The position numbers and the translations under genes were made by a program. The notes below the pieces were generated by a model. It was not told the origin of the DNA, searched no databases, and saw only the letters and a program-made list of their open reading frames with translations. This document shows, piece after piece, positions 12,060 to 25,141 of a stretch of DNA of 64,000 bases; within the stretch, counting starts at the first letter, position 1, and the number at the start of each line of letters is the position of its first letter. The stretch is from Cladorhizidae sp. MBARI D1340-BT2 (lineage: Eukaryota; Porifera; Demospongiae; Poecilosclerida; Cladorhizidae). Location: the NCBI GenBank assembly GCA_028752905.1, contig JAQNBH010000015.1, positions 14,708,036 to 14,772,035 of the forward strand. Reading direction: 5' to 3'.

Positions 12060-14640
12060 AATATAAGGCGTGACTTCTGAGACTTTGCAGCCACACAAGT
12101 GCTGTGGTACAACGCTTGGGCACTGCCCTCCTCGCTCTCAGTTGGAACAAGCCAGGCTTCATGACCCTGACCTGCCGGTACGTAGTGAAATGGGTGTGTT
12201 TTCTTGCAGCTATGCACAGCCTTCTAGCCCTTTGGGGCAGAGGGTGAAGAATCGTTAGTGTCATTCTGAGCCAGAAGATGGCTGAAATTTCAAATTTGCA
12301 TTTAGTTGCGGCAGGAGGTAACTCAAGCTATTGAGAGATTGTGCACCCTCTAATTATAGAACTGTTGGTCCCATTTCCCTTGACATAATTCATAATCCCT
12401 GCTAGATAACTGCATAGGTAGGAGCTGCTGTGCTGTTGCATAAAATGTATAAGCTGCCTATGCCAGCCACTCTTGTTGTGAAATTCACTTATGCCTGCAG
12501 TACCACACGATAGCTGGGGATGGTGCATTCCCCTATCTGGGATAACTCAACAAATTGGGACTGTCTAGGGGGGGGGGGGGGGGGGGGGGGGGGACATTTC
12601 GTTTATGGATAGTTAGAGTGCATGAACAAGATTGTAATACATGACCTTGCGTAAGGCAGCAATACATGAATCGCATCAGCCATCAGCTTATGAAGCCAAG
12701 GATGTACTTGATTGAGTTCTGTTGCTATGGTGCCCAGGACCAATCAGAATGGCTCTTCTGCATGTCCATAATGATGAGACTGCAGGTGAGCTGAAGCAGC
12801 TTGTCACATGGAGATGTGGAGCAGCTGATGGGTGCAGGTGTGTGGTTGCATTGCCGAGTGGGAGCTGATGGTGGTGGCGTTTATCAACCCCACCTCTCCT
12901 TGCCTCAGGCCAAGTCTCCCGTAGCCAGACTCCATTCCTTGCCCGTCTTAGGGAAGTGTATCTCCAGTGCACTACATCGGTCTTTGGGCAGCAGGAATTC
13001 TTGTTGCATCAGCTCTGTCTTCGCTACTCCAGGAGGATTTTGTTAGCTCCTGTAGTGAATTTATATATATATATAAGTAGCAGTATGATAGTGGCTTTCT
13101 CCTGTGAAGCCACACCCACAAGGTACCACATCCACAAGGTAACAGTTTGACCACACCCACAGGTACCATGTTGACCACACGCCAGCTAGACTAATTTTAA
13201 CCTTTGTATCTCATCCACGCCATTCCAGTGTTACTTCTGTTAATGAGATCTACTATCAAGTCTGAAACTGACTTCTGTGAGGACCAATCCCCTTCAGAAC
13301 AAATAATTTCCCCCTTTCAGCCACAGTACTCTGGGAGCTCTGCCCACTACACATGGCTATTGTGAGCATCATACTAGTTATGGTGCATATCAATGGTAAG
13401 GTACAGGAGTGTGGTTGCAAGGTACAGGAGTGTGGTTGCAGGGGCAGTTTCAGACAATTAGCCAAGCATTCCAATCACCTGTTTTTAGGATCAGTCCCCA
13501 CTGCTTAATTGCTTATGGTCTCCCCCTCTTGGCCCAAAGTTACGTGTGTGAAGGCAAAAAAAACAAAAAAAAGTTGTCATCAAAGGTTGGAGTCTCAAAA
13601 GTCTGGCCACAATTTTTGGGAGTTGTTTTTTTTACAAATAGGACTAAATTGTACTTTGCACTCACACCTAAGGGAAGTTTGGGATTAGCAAGAAGCTAGT
13701 ATGTTACTAGCAAATTAAGGACGCTCAACTTTGAGTCTCAACTTCATTCCGATAATTAAATAAAGACAATATGTTTGTCTGCAAGTTGTCATTTTTCTCG
13801 GGCGTGCTGCAACATCAAGCAAGGGCTTCACTTGGGACTCGGGGGGGGGGGGGAGTGATTCGAGCCCTCCCAGCCAGTGATGGCCTCTTTTTTTGATTTT
13901 TTAAATTTATTATTTTTTGGGGCGGGGGGGGGGGTTGGGTTTAGAGGTTATTTAAATGCAGCTAAAAGCCACCATCGCCAGAAACACCATCGCCAGAAAC
14001 ACCATCGCCAGAAACACCATCGCCAGAAACACCATCGCCAGAAACACCATCGCCAGAAACACCATCGCCAGAAACACCATCGCCAGAAACACCATCGCCA
14101 GAAACAGCACAAGACTTGTCATTGTCGGTCATTTTGTTTGGGGATATACTTGTGCATGCGTCTTTCTCATTTCCAATGTAGCTCATGAATTATGCAACGT
14201 TGTGACATTCCAAACAAACTCCGCTGGCTGGCTATGTTAGGTAGAGCTCGCATAACGCAAGCAGTTTTGCTAGCGAGGCTGACCACCAGAGTCGTTGATG
14301 ACATCGGATTTTGTTCAGAGGTCGTTTAAACATTGCTACTATAGATAGCATTCTTCTCTTTGGTTTCTACAGCAAGCATGACGAGTAAACAGTCCTCCGC
14401 AGGAGCTAGGGAGAAAAAAAGAACCCACTCTTTTCTTGCTTACTTGCTTGCTTTCTCTTTCTTTCTTTCCAGCTCGTGTGGAGAGCTACTAGCTACATTA
14501 GAGCAAACATAACACCGGAGGTCGTTTAAAGGTTGCCACTGTTGTGACCTGACCTTTGCCAGTTTTATTATTTACTGCCCTTATCTATTTTCCCGCTCCT
14601 CTCTGACCACGACAAAAAAATAGTCCCTAATAATAAATAT
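12060..14640. repeat. Dispersed repeat family 1, copy B
   Basis: Collinear with copies A and C. GTTTTCTTGCAG...GTCATTCTGAGCC near 12198-12275 matches 16752-16855. GAGCAGCTGATGGGTGCAGG and the GCAGCAGGAATTCTTGTTGC block follow, then the CCATCGCCAGAAAC region. It contains a 26-G run at 12568-12593 and a 15-bp array at 13968-14106. Open frames are short and not supported as genes. Confidence 0.7.
13968..14106. repeat. 15-bp minisatellite, about 9 perfect copies
   Basis: The unit CACCATCGCCAGAAA repeats without interruption. The corresponding place in copy A (about 11430-11460, AGCCACTGCCTCCAGAAATG) has a single copy, so this array arose inside copy B. Confidence 0.92.
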
Positions 14641-14659
14641 CAACTAACTCTCAGTTGAA

Positions 14660-14740
14660 TATAACTGCTTTCTCAATAATCGTGTTCTTCGACAGTTCTG
14701 CTAGATGCTCTAACCTTCACCAGGAATATTGTAAATATCC
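14660..14740 (-). repeat. CTGATGA...GAAAC family, diverged copy
   Basis: Read on the minus strand it gives CCTGGTGAAGGTTAGAGCAT then CTAGCAGAACTGTCGAAG and a GATTATTGAGAAAG tail. The core is mutated (CTGGTGA). Confidence 0.7.
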
Positions 14741-14999
14741 GCAAAACATTAATATGGTCTAACCGTGTGTGCATATACACTGCCTTCCGAAAGCTAATAG
14801 TCCATCTCTGATCTACTTTGCGGGTGGAGGGCACCAACGGTCCAACCCTGGAATGCACCAATGGTCCATCCCGCCAATTGGACGTGTGTGTGCGTGCATT
14901 TGTGAGATTTGGAGTTGCTACTATGATCAATACTCCAGCAAATATAGAATCAGAAAGTGGTTAGAATGTGTTCAAAAACTGATTAAAAATAATTACTAA

Positions 15000-15345
15000 T
15001 TAACTACATCAAACATCAACAATATATAATATATAAATAATAACAACAACAATATATTGTAGTTGTTATTAGTTGTTATTATATTGTAATTAAAATTGTA
15101 ATTAAAATTAAATTTAAAAAAAATTAAATTAAAACAACAAATTAAAATAACAAGAGAACATATAATAGTGTTATTATAATATAATAAAAAATAAAAATAT
15201 ATTGTTTTAATTAAATTAAAACAACAGTGTTGTATAATATAAAAATAAAAAACAATTTAAAAATTAAATTAAAACAGCGACATATATAGTGTTGTTATTA
15301 TATTATATTTTAATTGTTTATTTTAATTGTTTTGTGTTGTTCACA
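15000..15345. other. Very AT-rich block
   Basis: About 340 bp of A/T-dominated sequence with ATTAAAATTAAATT and ATATAATA patterns and several short inverted repeats. I see no gene in it. It could be a matrix-attachment-like or decayed microsatellite region; nothing in the sequence decides. Confidence 0.7.
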
Positions 15346-15704
15346 TTTTAATCAGTTGCAGATATATACTATCTTTGCTCTAGTGTTGGTCGCCGAAGCA
15401 ACTCCGAATCTTTGTTTCCTTTTCTGAAATCTCCATTTTCTAGGCTGGAACTAGTTAGCAGTGGCTAGACTGAATCACTGAGTGCAATCACAAGTGGAGC
15501 ATGTGACCTCATATCGCAGCTAGCTGAAATGTTGGAAATTACGGTATTAGCTACGGTGCAGCTTTTTAACTTCACAGAGAAGTCCGGGGACAGAACAGAT
15601 GAAGGGGGAGGACAGAGTAAGAGAAAAGCTAGTGTGCAACTGGAGCCCGAGTTGCCAGCGCCATCAAGTTCAACCAGATCCCATCGAGTTGGAGTCAGAG
15701 CATA

Positions 15705-15815
15705 GATTATTCCTAATGAAGGCTAGAGCATCTAGTCGAAAAGTCGAGAGAATTCAGATTATTATTGAGAAGGTTATTGTTATTATGTCAACTGAGAGTT
15801 CATTGGGAGCATGGT
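15705..15815 (+). repeat. CTGATGA...GAAAC family copy
   Basis: ATTCCTAATGAAGGCTAGAG, CATCTAGTCGAAAAGTCGAG and the conserved tail TTATTGAGAAGGTTATTGTT...ATGTCAACTGAGAGTTCATT. The core has CTAATGA instead of CTGATGA. A 58-codon open frame (ATG at 15531) ends at its left border but has no recognisable family. The following 15.8-16.7 kb has no gene I can support. Confidence 0.75.
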
Positions 15816-16689
15816 TGGTGTGTGACTAACACTCTGGTAATTATAAAATAATTGTAATGATGACCAACTTTGGATGAGTGCGACCTAATACTCCGGAAAG
15901 TATAGTATACGTTAAAGCTGGTTATTAGGCACATACCCGAATGTTGATTCCTGTGCTTGCTAATAGGTGCATATGTGAGTCACTCTTGATTCAACCTATG
16001 GGCCTCGCAGGCACAAATTGTTCAGCCCATGAGGAACGCGGCGTAAAGAAGCAAGCTGTTTGTAGGAGAAGCGGCGAAACTGTTCCGAAGTGGCGATGAT
16101 GTCTTGTCTTGAGCTCTTCAACACACGTAGCTTTTCTCCGTTGAAGGGCCTCTAGACCGTCTTATAAACGTGATGATCTCAAAGATTACAACCCGCTGAA
16201 AGTGCTGTAGTTTGAGAGCCCATCGCTAGCACTACAGAGCTCTCGAGCCTTGCTGAACAAGGGACGGTCATTTTGCACGTACTGTTCGTGAGTATGAGCT
16301 CTTTGTTAGGCAGAGGTTTTCTTACCGATTTGTTTGTAAGCGCATTTTCCAAACGACCGGCTTTTACGGTACTTCATTAGAGCTGTGTTTAGCTTTAAGT
16401 TGCTCTGATTTTGGTCATGATTTCATAATGATATGGTCCTAAAATAGGGGGGGGGGGGGGGGGAGGATTAGGCCTGGGATATGAAGCCACTTGTCAGCTA
16501 GCTAGTGAATTTCTAGTCGTGGCCAAGAAGAGTGCTGAAGCAGTGGTGAGGTCACACAAGCTCAATTCAAGTGTTGCACCATGCTAATTAACGAGCCTTG
16601 ACTCCAACTTCCTTCAGGGAGGGGGAAAGGAGTGTGGGGGGAAACCCTCCTTTAATTAACCTAAACCCAGTTAATTTTAACCACCAGTG

Positions 16690-18770
16690 CTATATACAAT
16701 ATATTGCATAAATGGTGAAGTTTAGACTAGTGGTGCTTACTGAAAGGAATGTGTAGTTTTCTTGCAGTTCATGGAAATTCCTTACTGGCAGGTGGCAGGG
16801 CCTTCTGTTTGGGAAGAGGCCTCTGAGGTGAAGAATCAGGTCATTCTGAGCCATAACAAAAACAACTAGCAATGATTGAATTCAGCTGCAGCTTGTAGTT
16901 TATATAAGCTGGCTATACACCCTCTAGTAAGATAACTGGCAGGCCCACTTCCTGCATTGAGTTGATGCAAGATATGACTAATAATCCCCCTTGCTGGATG
17001 CCATCATAAAAATTACAAGCTGGCTATGCACACTACTAGTTGTAATTGCTGGGTGGACATTTCCCCCTGGCATTGAGATAGTGATTATGTGTGTACCTAT
17101 ACTAACCAGTGAACTGCTATGCTTCATTCAGCACTAATATTCATTCAGCACTAATAAGTACTAATACAATTTATTTATGCCTTCAATACCAATCTAATTA
17201 TGATGGGGGGGGGGGGTTCCTTGCTCAGAGGCTTGTAATAGGTGTCCATGGACCAAAGTCAATAAATTGGGACTGTCCTGGAGGACCACAGGCACACATG
17301 GCCTTGGGACTGTCCTGGAGGACCACAGGCACACATGGCCTTGCATGGGGTAGTGTTGCATGAGTTGCACTGTAGCAAAGAACATACTAGAGTTCTATTC
17401 CAGCATCAGTTACGCTGCACAGGACCAGTCAGAGTGGCTGTTCTGCCACGATCGTAGCGATAAAACTAGAACCGACTACAGGATGCCGTGTGGTGAGCCG
17501 AAGCATCTTGCCTCAGTGCAGCTAGGAGGCTCAGCACTGCTGATGGGTGCTGGCGTGTGGTTGGATTGCTGAGTGGAAATTGATAGTTGTTTCATATATC
17601 ATCCCCACCTCTCCATGCCTCAGGCTAAGTCTCCCGTAGCCAGACCCCATTCCTTGCCCGTCTTTGGGATGTGGTATCTCTAGTGCACTAGGTCTTGGGC
17701 AGCATGAATTCTTGTTGCATCAGCTCTGTCTTCACTACTCCAGGAGGATTTTGCTAGCTCCTGTAGTGAATATCGTAGAATCTGGATTTTTAAGCCTCTC
17801 GATGTATAGCACACAAGCTGTCAAATGCTGGTCACAGTGTCGTTACAAACTGTCTTTTTTAGGCATATATGTGGACCTCACTAAGAAGCGCCCGTCTTAC
17901 TGTCGTTGATAGAAAGAAGTGAACGACATGGAGGATGCCTACAACATGTCTGTCCCACACGTTGTCTTCATCTGCCCCAAGCAGAGCCTTTCACTAATGA
18001 AGGGTTTGCAGATTAACTTGTAGATATGGTGGCCTCAACAAAATAAAACACTTGTGATGCAATCTCTAGCTCCTGCGAGTAGCTTCCTTCTTTGCTCGTT
18101 GCGTCTGGAATAATTAAGCAAAAAATATGTCCTGGAAGAATTGGTGGTGTGTGTAGTAATAGTGTTTAATAAGTGCGTTTGCGCTACTAGAGTCCTGATG
18201 CCAGTTTCATTTAGGGGGGGGGGGGGGGGCACGACTGCCCCCCTTGGAACCTTTTTCCCTGGAAATTGTATTATTAAAATGATGTTTGATAAGTGCTTGA
18301 CATCATGCCCCCCCCTTAAAATCCAGATTCCTCCAGTTCCCCCCCCCCTTGGACAATTTTCTAAATGAAACCCTGACAGGTCGTACTATGCTAGCGACTC
18401 CAGGCAGAAGCCACATCCAACAAAGACAATCTGGCACATGACCTTGCATGGGTTGGCCTCGTTTAACTCTTGTCTAACCTGCTCGATTTTTTACTGTTGA
18501 CCTTTGTATCAGACGTCTGTGAACACCAATCCCTTTCATGAACCTTTAACCTTTCATTGGTGTCTGGAGGGAGCCACACCTCCAATACACCTGGCTATTG
18601 TGAACATATATCAAGTCACATAACTTGCATGTCAATGGTTATAAGGAGTGCAGTTGCAGCTGCCACCCCTTAGCAACAATTGGGCAGAGGCAGCCCAGCC
18701 CCCTGTTCTTGGGGTCAGGTGGGTGACTGCTTCATTGCATCTGGTCTGGTAAGACGAACTTATTTTTTTA
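16690..18770. repeat. Dispersed repeat family 1, copy C
   Basis: Homologous to copy B over most of its length, with one copy of the 72-bp segment (about 17490-17570), a 12-G run at 17205-17216 and a 16-G run at 18214-18229. A further fragment of the same family (GGCTAACAATCTGATGCATG) lies at about 19074-19180. A 37-bp direct duplication (GGGACTGTCCTGGAGGACCA...) sits at about 17269-17343. Confidence 0.7.
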
Positions 18771-19289
18771 GCATTTCACTGGATATTTTGAACTTATTAT
18801 TGTTAGTATTGTTAGTAGTTTAGTAGTATAACTGCCTATAGACACGGCAACAATTCTATACTGAAGATGTCAGCTCATGAAAGTTCGTGTCTGATTAGCT
18901 TGCAGGTGGGGTTGAGGTGGGGACATAATGGTCCAGTCCACCAATAAAAATGTGTTTCTTTGCAGGGGGGGGGGGGGGGCTTCATGGCCAAGAATTACTG
19001 GAAACTAAGGCCAAGATCTTATTCTGAATTTAAGTACTTTAGTTCAATTCGAGTTGCACCCGTGTCACAAGGTTGGCTAACAATCTGATGCATGACCTTT
19101 CATTATGGAGCCTTGCATTAAATGTTGCCAAGAATATGCTCGAGTTCTAATCCTGCGCAAGTGAAAATCTGCATAAATTATTATATTGTCCAGAGGCTAG
19201 ATTCGTCCCTCTCACTGTGAGAAGTGCATCCACAAATCATATACTGTACGTGTTGATCTTGGGTTTCTTTAGTACCATCATGCGAGCCA

Positions 19290-22200
19290 GCTCCTCTACT
19301 CATTATGCAGCCAGTTCTCCCTCCTCAACTGACCATGCAGCCAGTTCTCTCTCCTCCTCCGACTATGCAGCCAGTTCTGTCTCCTCCTCTGACTGTGCAG
19401 CCAGTTCTCTCTCCTCTACTGACTATGCAGCCAGTTCTCTCTCCTCTACTGACTATGCAGCCAGTTCTCTCTCCTCTACTGACTATGCAGCCAGTTCTCT
19501 CTCCTCTACTGACTATGCAGCCAGTTCTCTCTCCTCTACTGACTATGCAGCCAGTTCTCTCTCCTCTACTGACTATGCAGCCAGTTCTCCCTCCTCAACT
19601 GACCATGCAGCCAGTTCTGTCTCCTCCTCTGACTATGCAGCCAGTCCTCCCTCCTCAACTGACCATGCAGCCAGTTCTCTCTCCTCCTCTGACTGTGCAG
19701 CCAGTTCTCTCTCCTCTACTGACTGTGCAGCCAGTTCTCTCTCCTCTGACTATGCAGCCAGTTCTCCCTCCTCAACTGACCATGCAGCCAGTTCTGTCTC
19801 CTCTGACTATGCAGCCAGTTCTCTCTCCTCTACTGACTGTGCAGCCAGTTCTGTCTCCTCCACTGACTATGCAGCCAGTTCTCTCTCCTCTACTGACTAT
19901 GCAGCCAGTTCTCTCTCCTCCTCTGACTGTGCAGCCAGTTCTCTCTCCTCTACTGACTGTGCAGCCAGTTCTCTCTCCTCTGACTATGCAGCCAGTTCTC
20001 CCTCCTCAACTGACCATGCAGCCAGTTCTGTCTCCTCTGACTATGCAGCCAGTTCTCTCTCCTCTACTGACTGTGCAGCCAGTTCTGTCTCCTCCACTGA
20101 CTATGCAGCCAGTTCTCTCTCCTCTACTGACTATGCAGCCAGTTCTCTCTCCTCTACTGACTATACAGCCAGTTCTCTCTCCTCTACTGACTATGCAGCC
20201 AGTTCTCTCTCCTCTACTGACTATACAGCCAGTTCTCTCTCCTCTACTGACTATGCAGCCAGTTCCGTCTCCTCCTCTGACTATGCAGCCAGTTCTCTCT
20301 CCTCTACTGACCATGCAGCCAGTTCTCTCTCCTCCTCTGACTGTGCAGCCAGTTCTGTCTCCTCCTCTGACTGTGCAGCCAGTTCTCTCTCCTCCTCTGA
20401 CTGTGCAGCCAGTTCTCTCTTCTCTGACTATGCAGCCAGTTCTCCCTCCTCAACTGACCATGCAGCCAGTTCTGTCTCCTCTGACTATGCAGCCAGTTTT
20501 CTCTCCTCTACTGACTGTGCAGCCAGATCTGTCTCCTCTACTGACTATGCAGCCAGTTCTCTCTCCTCTACTGACTATGCAGCCAGTTCTCTCTCCTCTA
20601 CTGACTATGCAGCCAGTTCTCTCTCCTCTACTGACTATGCAGCCAGTTCTCTCTCCTCTACTGACTGTGCAGCCAGATCTGTCTCCTCTACCGACTATGC
20701 AGCCAGTTCTGTCTCCTCCTCTGACTATGCAGCCAGTTCTCTCTCTTTCTCTGACTATGCATCCAGTTCTCTCTCCTCTACTGACTATGCAGCCAGTTTT
20801 CTCTCTCCTCTACCGACTATGCAGCCAGTTCTCTCTCCTCTACTGACTATGCAGCCAGTTCTCTCTCCTCTACTGACTGTGCAGCCAGATCTGTCTCCTC
20901 TACTGACTATGCAGCCAGTTCTCTCTCCTCTACTGACTATGCAGCCAGTTCTCTCTCCTCTACTGACTATGCAGCCAGTTCTCTCTCCTCTACTGACTAT
21001 GCAGCCAGTTCTCTCTCTCCTCTACTGACTATGCAGCCAGTTCTGTCTCCTCTGACAATGCAGCCAGTTCTCTCTCTTTCTCTGACTATGTATCCAGTTC
21101 TGTCTCCTCCTCTGACTATGTAGCCAGTTCTCTCTCCTCTACCGACTATGCAGCCAGTTCTCTCTCCTCTACTGACTATGCAGCCAGTTCTCTCTCTTTC
21201 TCTGACTATGCATCCAGTTCTGTCTCCTCCTCTGACTATGTAGCCAGTTCTCTCTCCTCTACTGACCATGCAGCCAGTTCTCTCTCCTCTACCGACTATC
21301 CAGTTCTGTCTCCTCCTCTGACTATGCAGCCAGTTCTCTCTCTTTCTCTGACTATGCAGCCAGTTCCGTCTCCTCCTCTGACTATGCAGCCAGTTCTCTC
21401 TCTTTCTCTGACTATGCAGCCAGTTCTCTCTCCTCCTCTGACCATGCAGCCAGTTCTCTCTCCTCTACTGACCATGCAGCCAGTTCTCTCTCCTCTACTG
21501 ACCATGCAGCCAGTTCTCTCTCCTCTACTGACCATGCAGCCAGTTCTCTCTCCTCCTCTTGACTATGCAGCCAGTTCTCTCTCCTCTACTGACCATGCAG
21601 CCAGTTCTCTCTCTTTCTCTGACCATGCAGCCAGTTCTCTCTCTTTCTCTGACCATGCAGCCAGTTCTCCCTCCTCCACTGACCATGCAGCCAGTTCTCT
21701 CTCTTTCTCTGACCATGCAGCCAGTTCTCTCTCCTCTACTGACCATGCAGCCAGTTCTCTCTCCTCTACTGACTATGCAGCCAGTTCTCTCTCCTCTACT
21801 GACTATGCAGCCAGTTCTCTCTCCTCTACTGACTATGCAGCCAGTTCTCTCTCCTCTACTGACTATGCAGCCAGTTCTCTCTCCTCTACTGACTATGCAG
21901 CCAGTTCTCTCTCCTCTACTGACTATGCAGCCAGTTCTCTCTCCTCTACTGACCATGCAGCCAGTTCTGTCTCCTCCTCTGATGTGCAGCCAGTTCTCTC
22001 TCTTTCTCTGACCATGCAGCCAGTTCTCTCTCCTCCTCTGACTATGCAGCCAGTTCCGTCTCCTCCTCTGACTATGCAGCCAGTTCTCTCTCTTTCTCTG
22101 ACTATGCAGCCAGTTCTCTCTCCTCCTCTGACTATGCAGCCAGTTCTCTCTCCTCTACTGACTATGCAGCCAGTTCTCTCTCCTCTACTGACTATGCAGC

Positions 22201-22295
22201 CAGTTCTCTCTCCTCACTGACTATGCAGCCAGTTCTCTCTCCTCCTCTGACTATGCAGCCAGTTCCGTCTCCTCTGACTATGCAGCCTGTCCTCC
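19290..22295. repeat. 30-bp minisatellite, about 100 copies over 3 kb
   Basis: The unit is GACTATGCAGCCAGTTCTCT followed by CTCCTCTACT. Variants have CC, TT or TG substitutions and some units are 27 or 32 bp. Up to about 20790 almost all length changes are multiples of 3, so one plus frame reads A-A-S-S-L-S-S-T-D-Y for about 500 residues and a second frame is also open. The longest frame has a GTG, not an ATG, at its left end, followed by a hydrophobic stretch (YVLILGFF). I see no polyadenylation or splice evidence, so I score it as a repeat. A secreted Ser-rich repeat protein cannot be excluded. Confidence 0.9.
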
Positions 22296-22299
22296 CTCC

Positions 22300-23029
22300 T
22301 TGACTAATTGCAGCCACTTGACCAGCTCTCTCGTCTATAATCACAGCCACCCCTCATAAAACATTCAGCAGAGCGAATGTGACGACCATTTCCCCTCTCT
22401 TCCCCCCCCCCTGCCTTCTTCCTTCTTTCTTGCAGCTACTCCTCGTGTGGTGACTAGTCAACTATTTTCTATTTCATTTTGCATGTGCACCAACATTTGT
22501 GTCTGCTTGTAGGTAGTTCCCATTCAGCACGTGAGGCAATACAAACTCTCTAGCTCAACTCCCCCAGTGTGTGGCGGCTTCAATCTCCAACAACCCCCTT
22601 CAGAAATTAACCCCCTTCAGAAATTAATTATCCAATAGAAAAGTAGCAGCTTCTCTTGGGGGTTCTTTACCAAAACAGTCAACTTTCAACAACAAACAAC
22701 ACACTAAAGGCCGTCAAAGGAGAAACTTTATTAGCTAACGTCAGCAGTAATTACTGCAAGCATCGGGGAACCCAGTTTGTGATGGCGTCAGCTTGTGCAG
22801 TCATGTCCTTGTACTTGCATGAGCCTTCTTTTCTGTGCAAGTCCTGGTCTGTCGGGCTTTTCTAGTCCTTCATGAAGGCCATGTGTCATAAAAATGGGTC
22901 ATTTTATTTTCAAGTTTCTTTACTTACAGACACCCAAAACAAACACACACGCCAAACACACACACACACACAGAATAATTTAGAAACAAAACATTGGACC
23001 TATTGAAGAAGAAAAGAGCCAACACTGCA
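22300..23029. other. No gene seen
   Basis: Mixed sequence with short C/T runs and an (AC)n tract near 22940-22970. The short open frames lack splice or family support. Confidence 0.5.
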
Positions 23030-24070
23030 TCCATAGACAGAACCAAATTAGATGACCCTTTACCATTTAAAGTCATATGCACCAATCAACAATGTTGGTG
23101 TACATATGAATGGTAAAGGGTCGTCTAACTGATAGTGGTCTATGTGGGTACAGTCATGTTTCTTTCTTGTCAATCAATCTATCATTTTTATAAAACTTGT
23201 TTTTTGGGGGGGGTTTAAGACGTGTGTTTTAAGGTATGTTTGTTCATTCTGTGAGTGGAGGAGGACTACACCAAGTCGGAACTTCAAGCTCTCCATGGCT
23301 TTCAAACACTTTCTAACTTGTTCATTCTTCGGAGACTACACGTATCACCACATGCCATGTTCTGCTGCTACTGTTGACTGCACCACATGCCCACCACGTT
23401 GTCCACTACACAATAATCGGCACATAACATATCTTTTGCTAGTGTCGACTGTACCCATGTAAGGTCAACTACAGCCTCCTTCTTCGAGGACTTTGAGCAG
23501 TTGAAGAATACCACCAATCGAACATGTTTTGGAAGAGGATCAACTATAGAGTCTCTTTTGGACTTGGTAACATCCCAAGATGGTAACATCCCAAGAGCGA
23601 GAACTCGACACTAACTAAACTGCAAAATTGAGCCTCTGTCACTCACTCATTCTTCTTATGTAGAGCACACATGAGCTTGATTGTGATCCCACTTGCTGAT
23701 CCTTACCAGCTATTTATTTTTGCAATTGAGAAACGAGATTCGTCGTGGACGTGCATTGGAGTCCTGTGGTACTAAAACTTGTATTAATGGATTTTTTGTA
23801 TATATGCAAGTTATGCAATTTGGCAAGATGCAATTTAATTTTTAATTTGGAAGAAAGAGATTGAAATCATGATGGATGACGATCATTGAGGACTTTAAAA
23901 ATAATTAATATTTTTTTTTTAGCTCTGCCAGTTTACTACCTTAGCGAAGGATTTAAGGCATACTGGGAGGAGCCTTTCTGGAGCTAGCAGGTGAAAACAC
24001 CATGTAGGTAGCTTAGAAACTGCTGATGCGAGTTTAACTAAGATATAAGTTTGGGTGGGGGGGGGGCATC
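23030..24070. repeat. Dispersed repeat family 3, copy 1, with hairpin head
   Basis: It begins with a MITE-like hairpin at 23030-23150. The left arm contains GATGACCCTTTACCATTTAA and the right arm contains ATGGTAAAGGGTCGTCTAAC. Segments downstream (GAGGAGGACTACACCAAGTC; GATCCTTACCAGC...GCAATTGAGAAACGA; CTGCCAGTTTACTACCTTAG) match 30630-31590 in the same order. The last segment reads LPVYYLSEGFKAYW ending in a stop, versus LPVEYLREGFKACW in copy 2. This suggests both copies descend from a coding sequence, but no intact frame survives. Confidence 0.7.
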
Positions 24071-24712
24071 CACCATTTTGTTAAACTGATACAGGGTAAA
24101 ATGTAGACAAAAGATAAAAGGACTTGCATTTTTTATTTTTATTTTTTATTTTTTAAAAATAATTTGTTGGTCTGTTATTGTTTTTAATCTTTTATTTTTG
24201 TAGACGTGGATGTCAAATAAATCACAGAATATGGAGCTGAAATATCTTAACGTATCCATCCACCTTATAGATTGAAAAGCTAACTAGAAAAAAATAATTA
24301 AAGGTCTAACCTAAACTTTGAATTGGCAAGGTACTTGACGACGCCATCAGTTGGTGGCGTAATTTGTCCTGCCCTTCGGATTTTTCAAACGCTTCCTCGA
24401 CTCTCCTTGGAAGCATTCTTGTTGTTTGTAATATTTTTATTGTTATTATTTGTTATTGTTATTATTAGTTTCTCTGACTTGTGTAGTTTTGTTGTTGTTT
24501 TTTGTAATTTATGTATTTCTTACTTTTGTATATATTTTTGGGGGGTGCAGTTTCCTGTATTTTTTGTGACTTAGTTGAGTGTGTGTGTGCGTACGTGTGT
24601 GTGGTACTGTTTTTAACTAGCTGATCATTGAACATGCATAAATGTGGCTACTTACATTTGTCTTCCTCTCCCTCCCTCCCACTCTCCTCTCCGCCCATGT
24701 GTGTTTGTGCAG

Positions 24713-24775
24713 GAGCATAACAACCATCACTCACTTTTACAGACGCAGTTGGAGGGACTCAATAAAGCCGTAGGG
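24713..24775 (+). CDS. Candidate internal exon, coiled-coil-like (probably the PH-domain gene)
   Basis: A 63-nt phase 0-0 exon lies between a strong pyrimidine-rich acceptor (TCTCCTCTCC...TTTGTGCAG) and the donor GGG|GTGAGC. It reads EHNNHHSLLQTQLEGLNKAV plus G, a short helical, coiled-coil-like sequence. It is on the same strand and in a phase compatible with the exon at 38199, and LL5/PHLDB proteins have coiled coils before the PH domain. The link is inferred because intermediate exons may be missing. Confidence 0.45.
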
Positions 24776-25141
24776 GTGAGCTTACTATTATCTAGCACCG
24801 TTAATTATCGCCCACTGCCACATTGATTGATACTCCAGTATCTCCCCACTTAGCCATCTAGTGCCTGTTAATTATCACCCACTGCCACATTGATCCTAAT
24901 ACTCTAGGCCTGTTAATTATCGCCCACTGCCACCATTGATTGATACTCCAGTCAATGTATCTCCCCACTTAGGCATATAGTGCCTGTTAATTATAGCCAT
25001 CTAGCACCTATTAATTATCATTGCCAACTCATGCTCCAGTCTGTTTGTATACCCCACATAGCCATCTATAGGGCTAGGGCTAGGGTAATTATGCTCACTG
25101 CCACATTGATTGATACTCCAGTCAATGTATCTCCCCACTTA

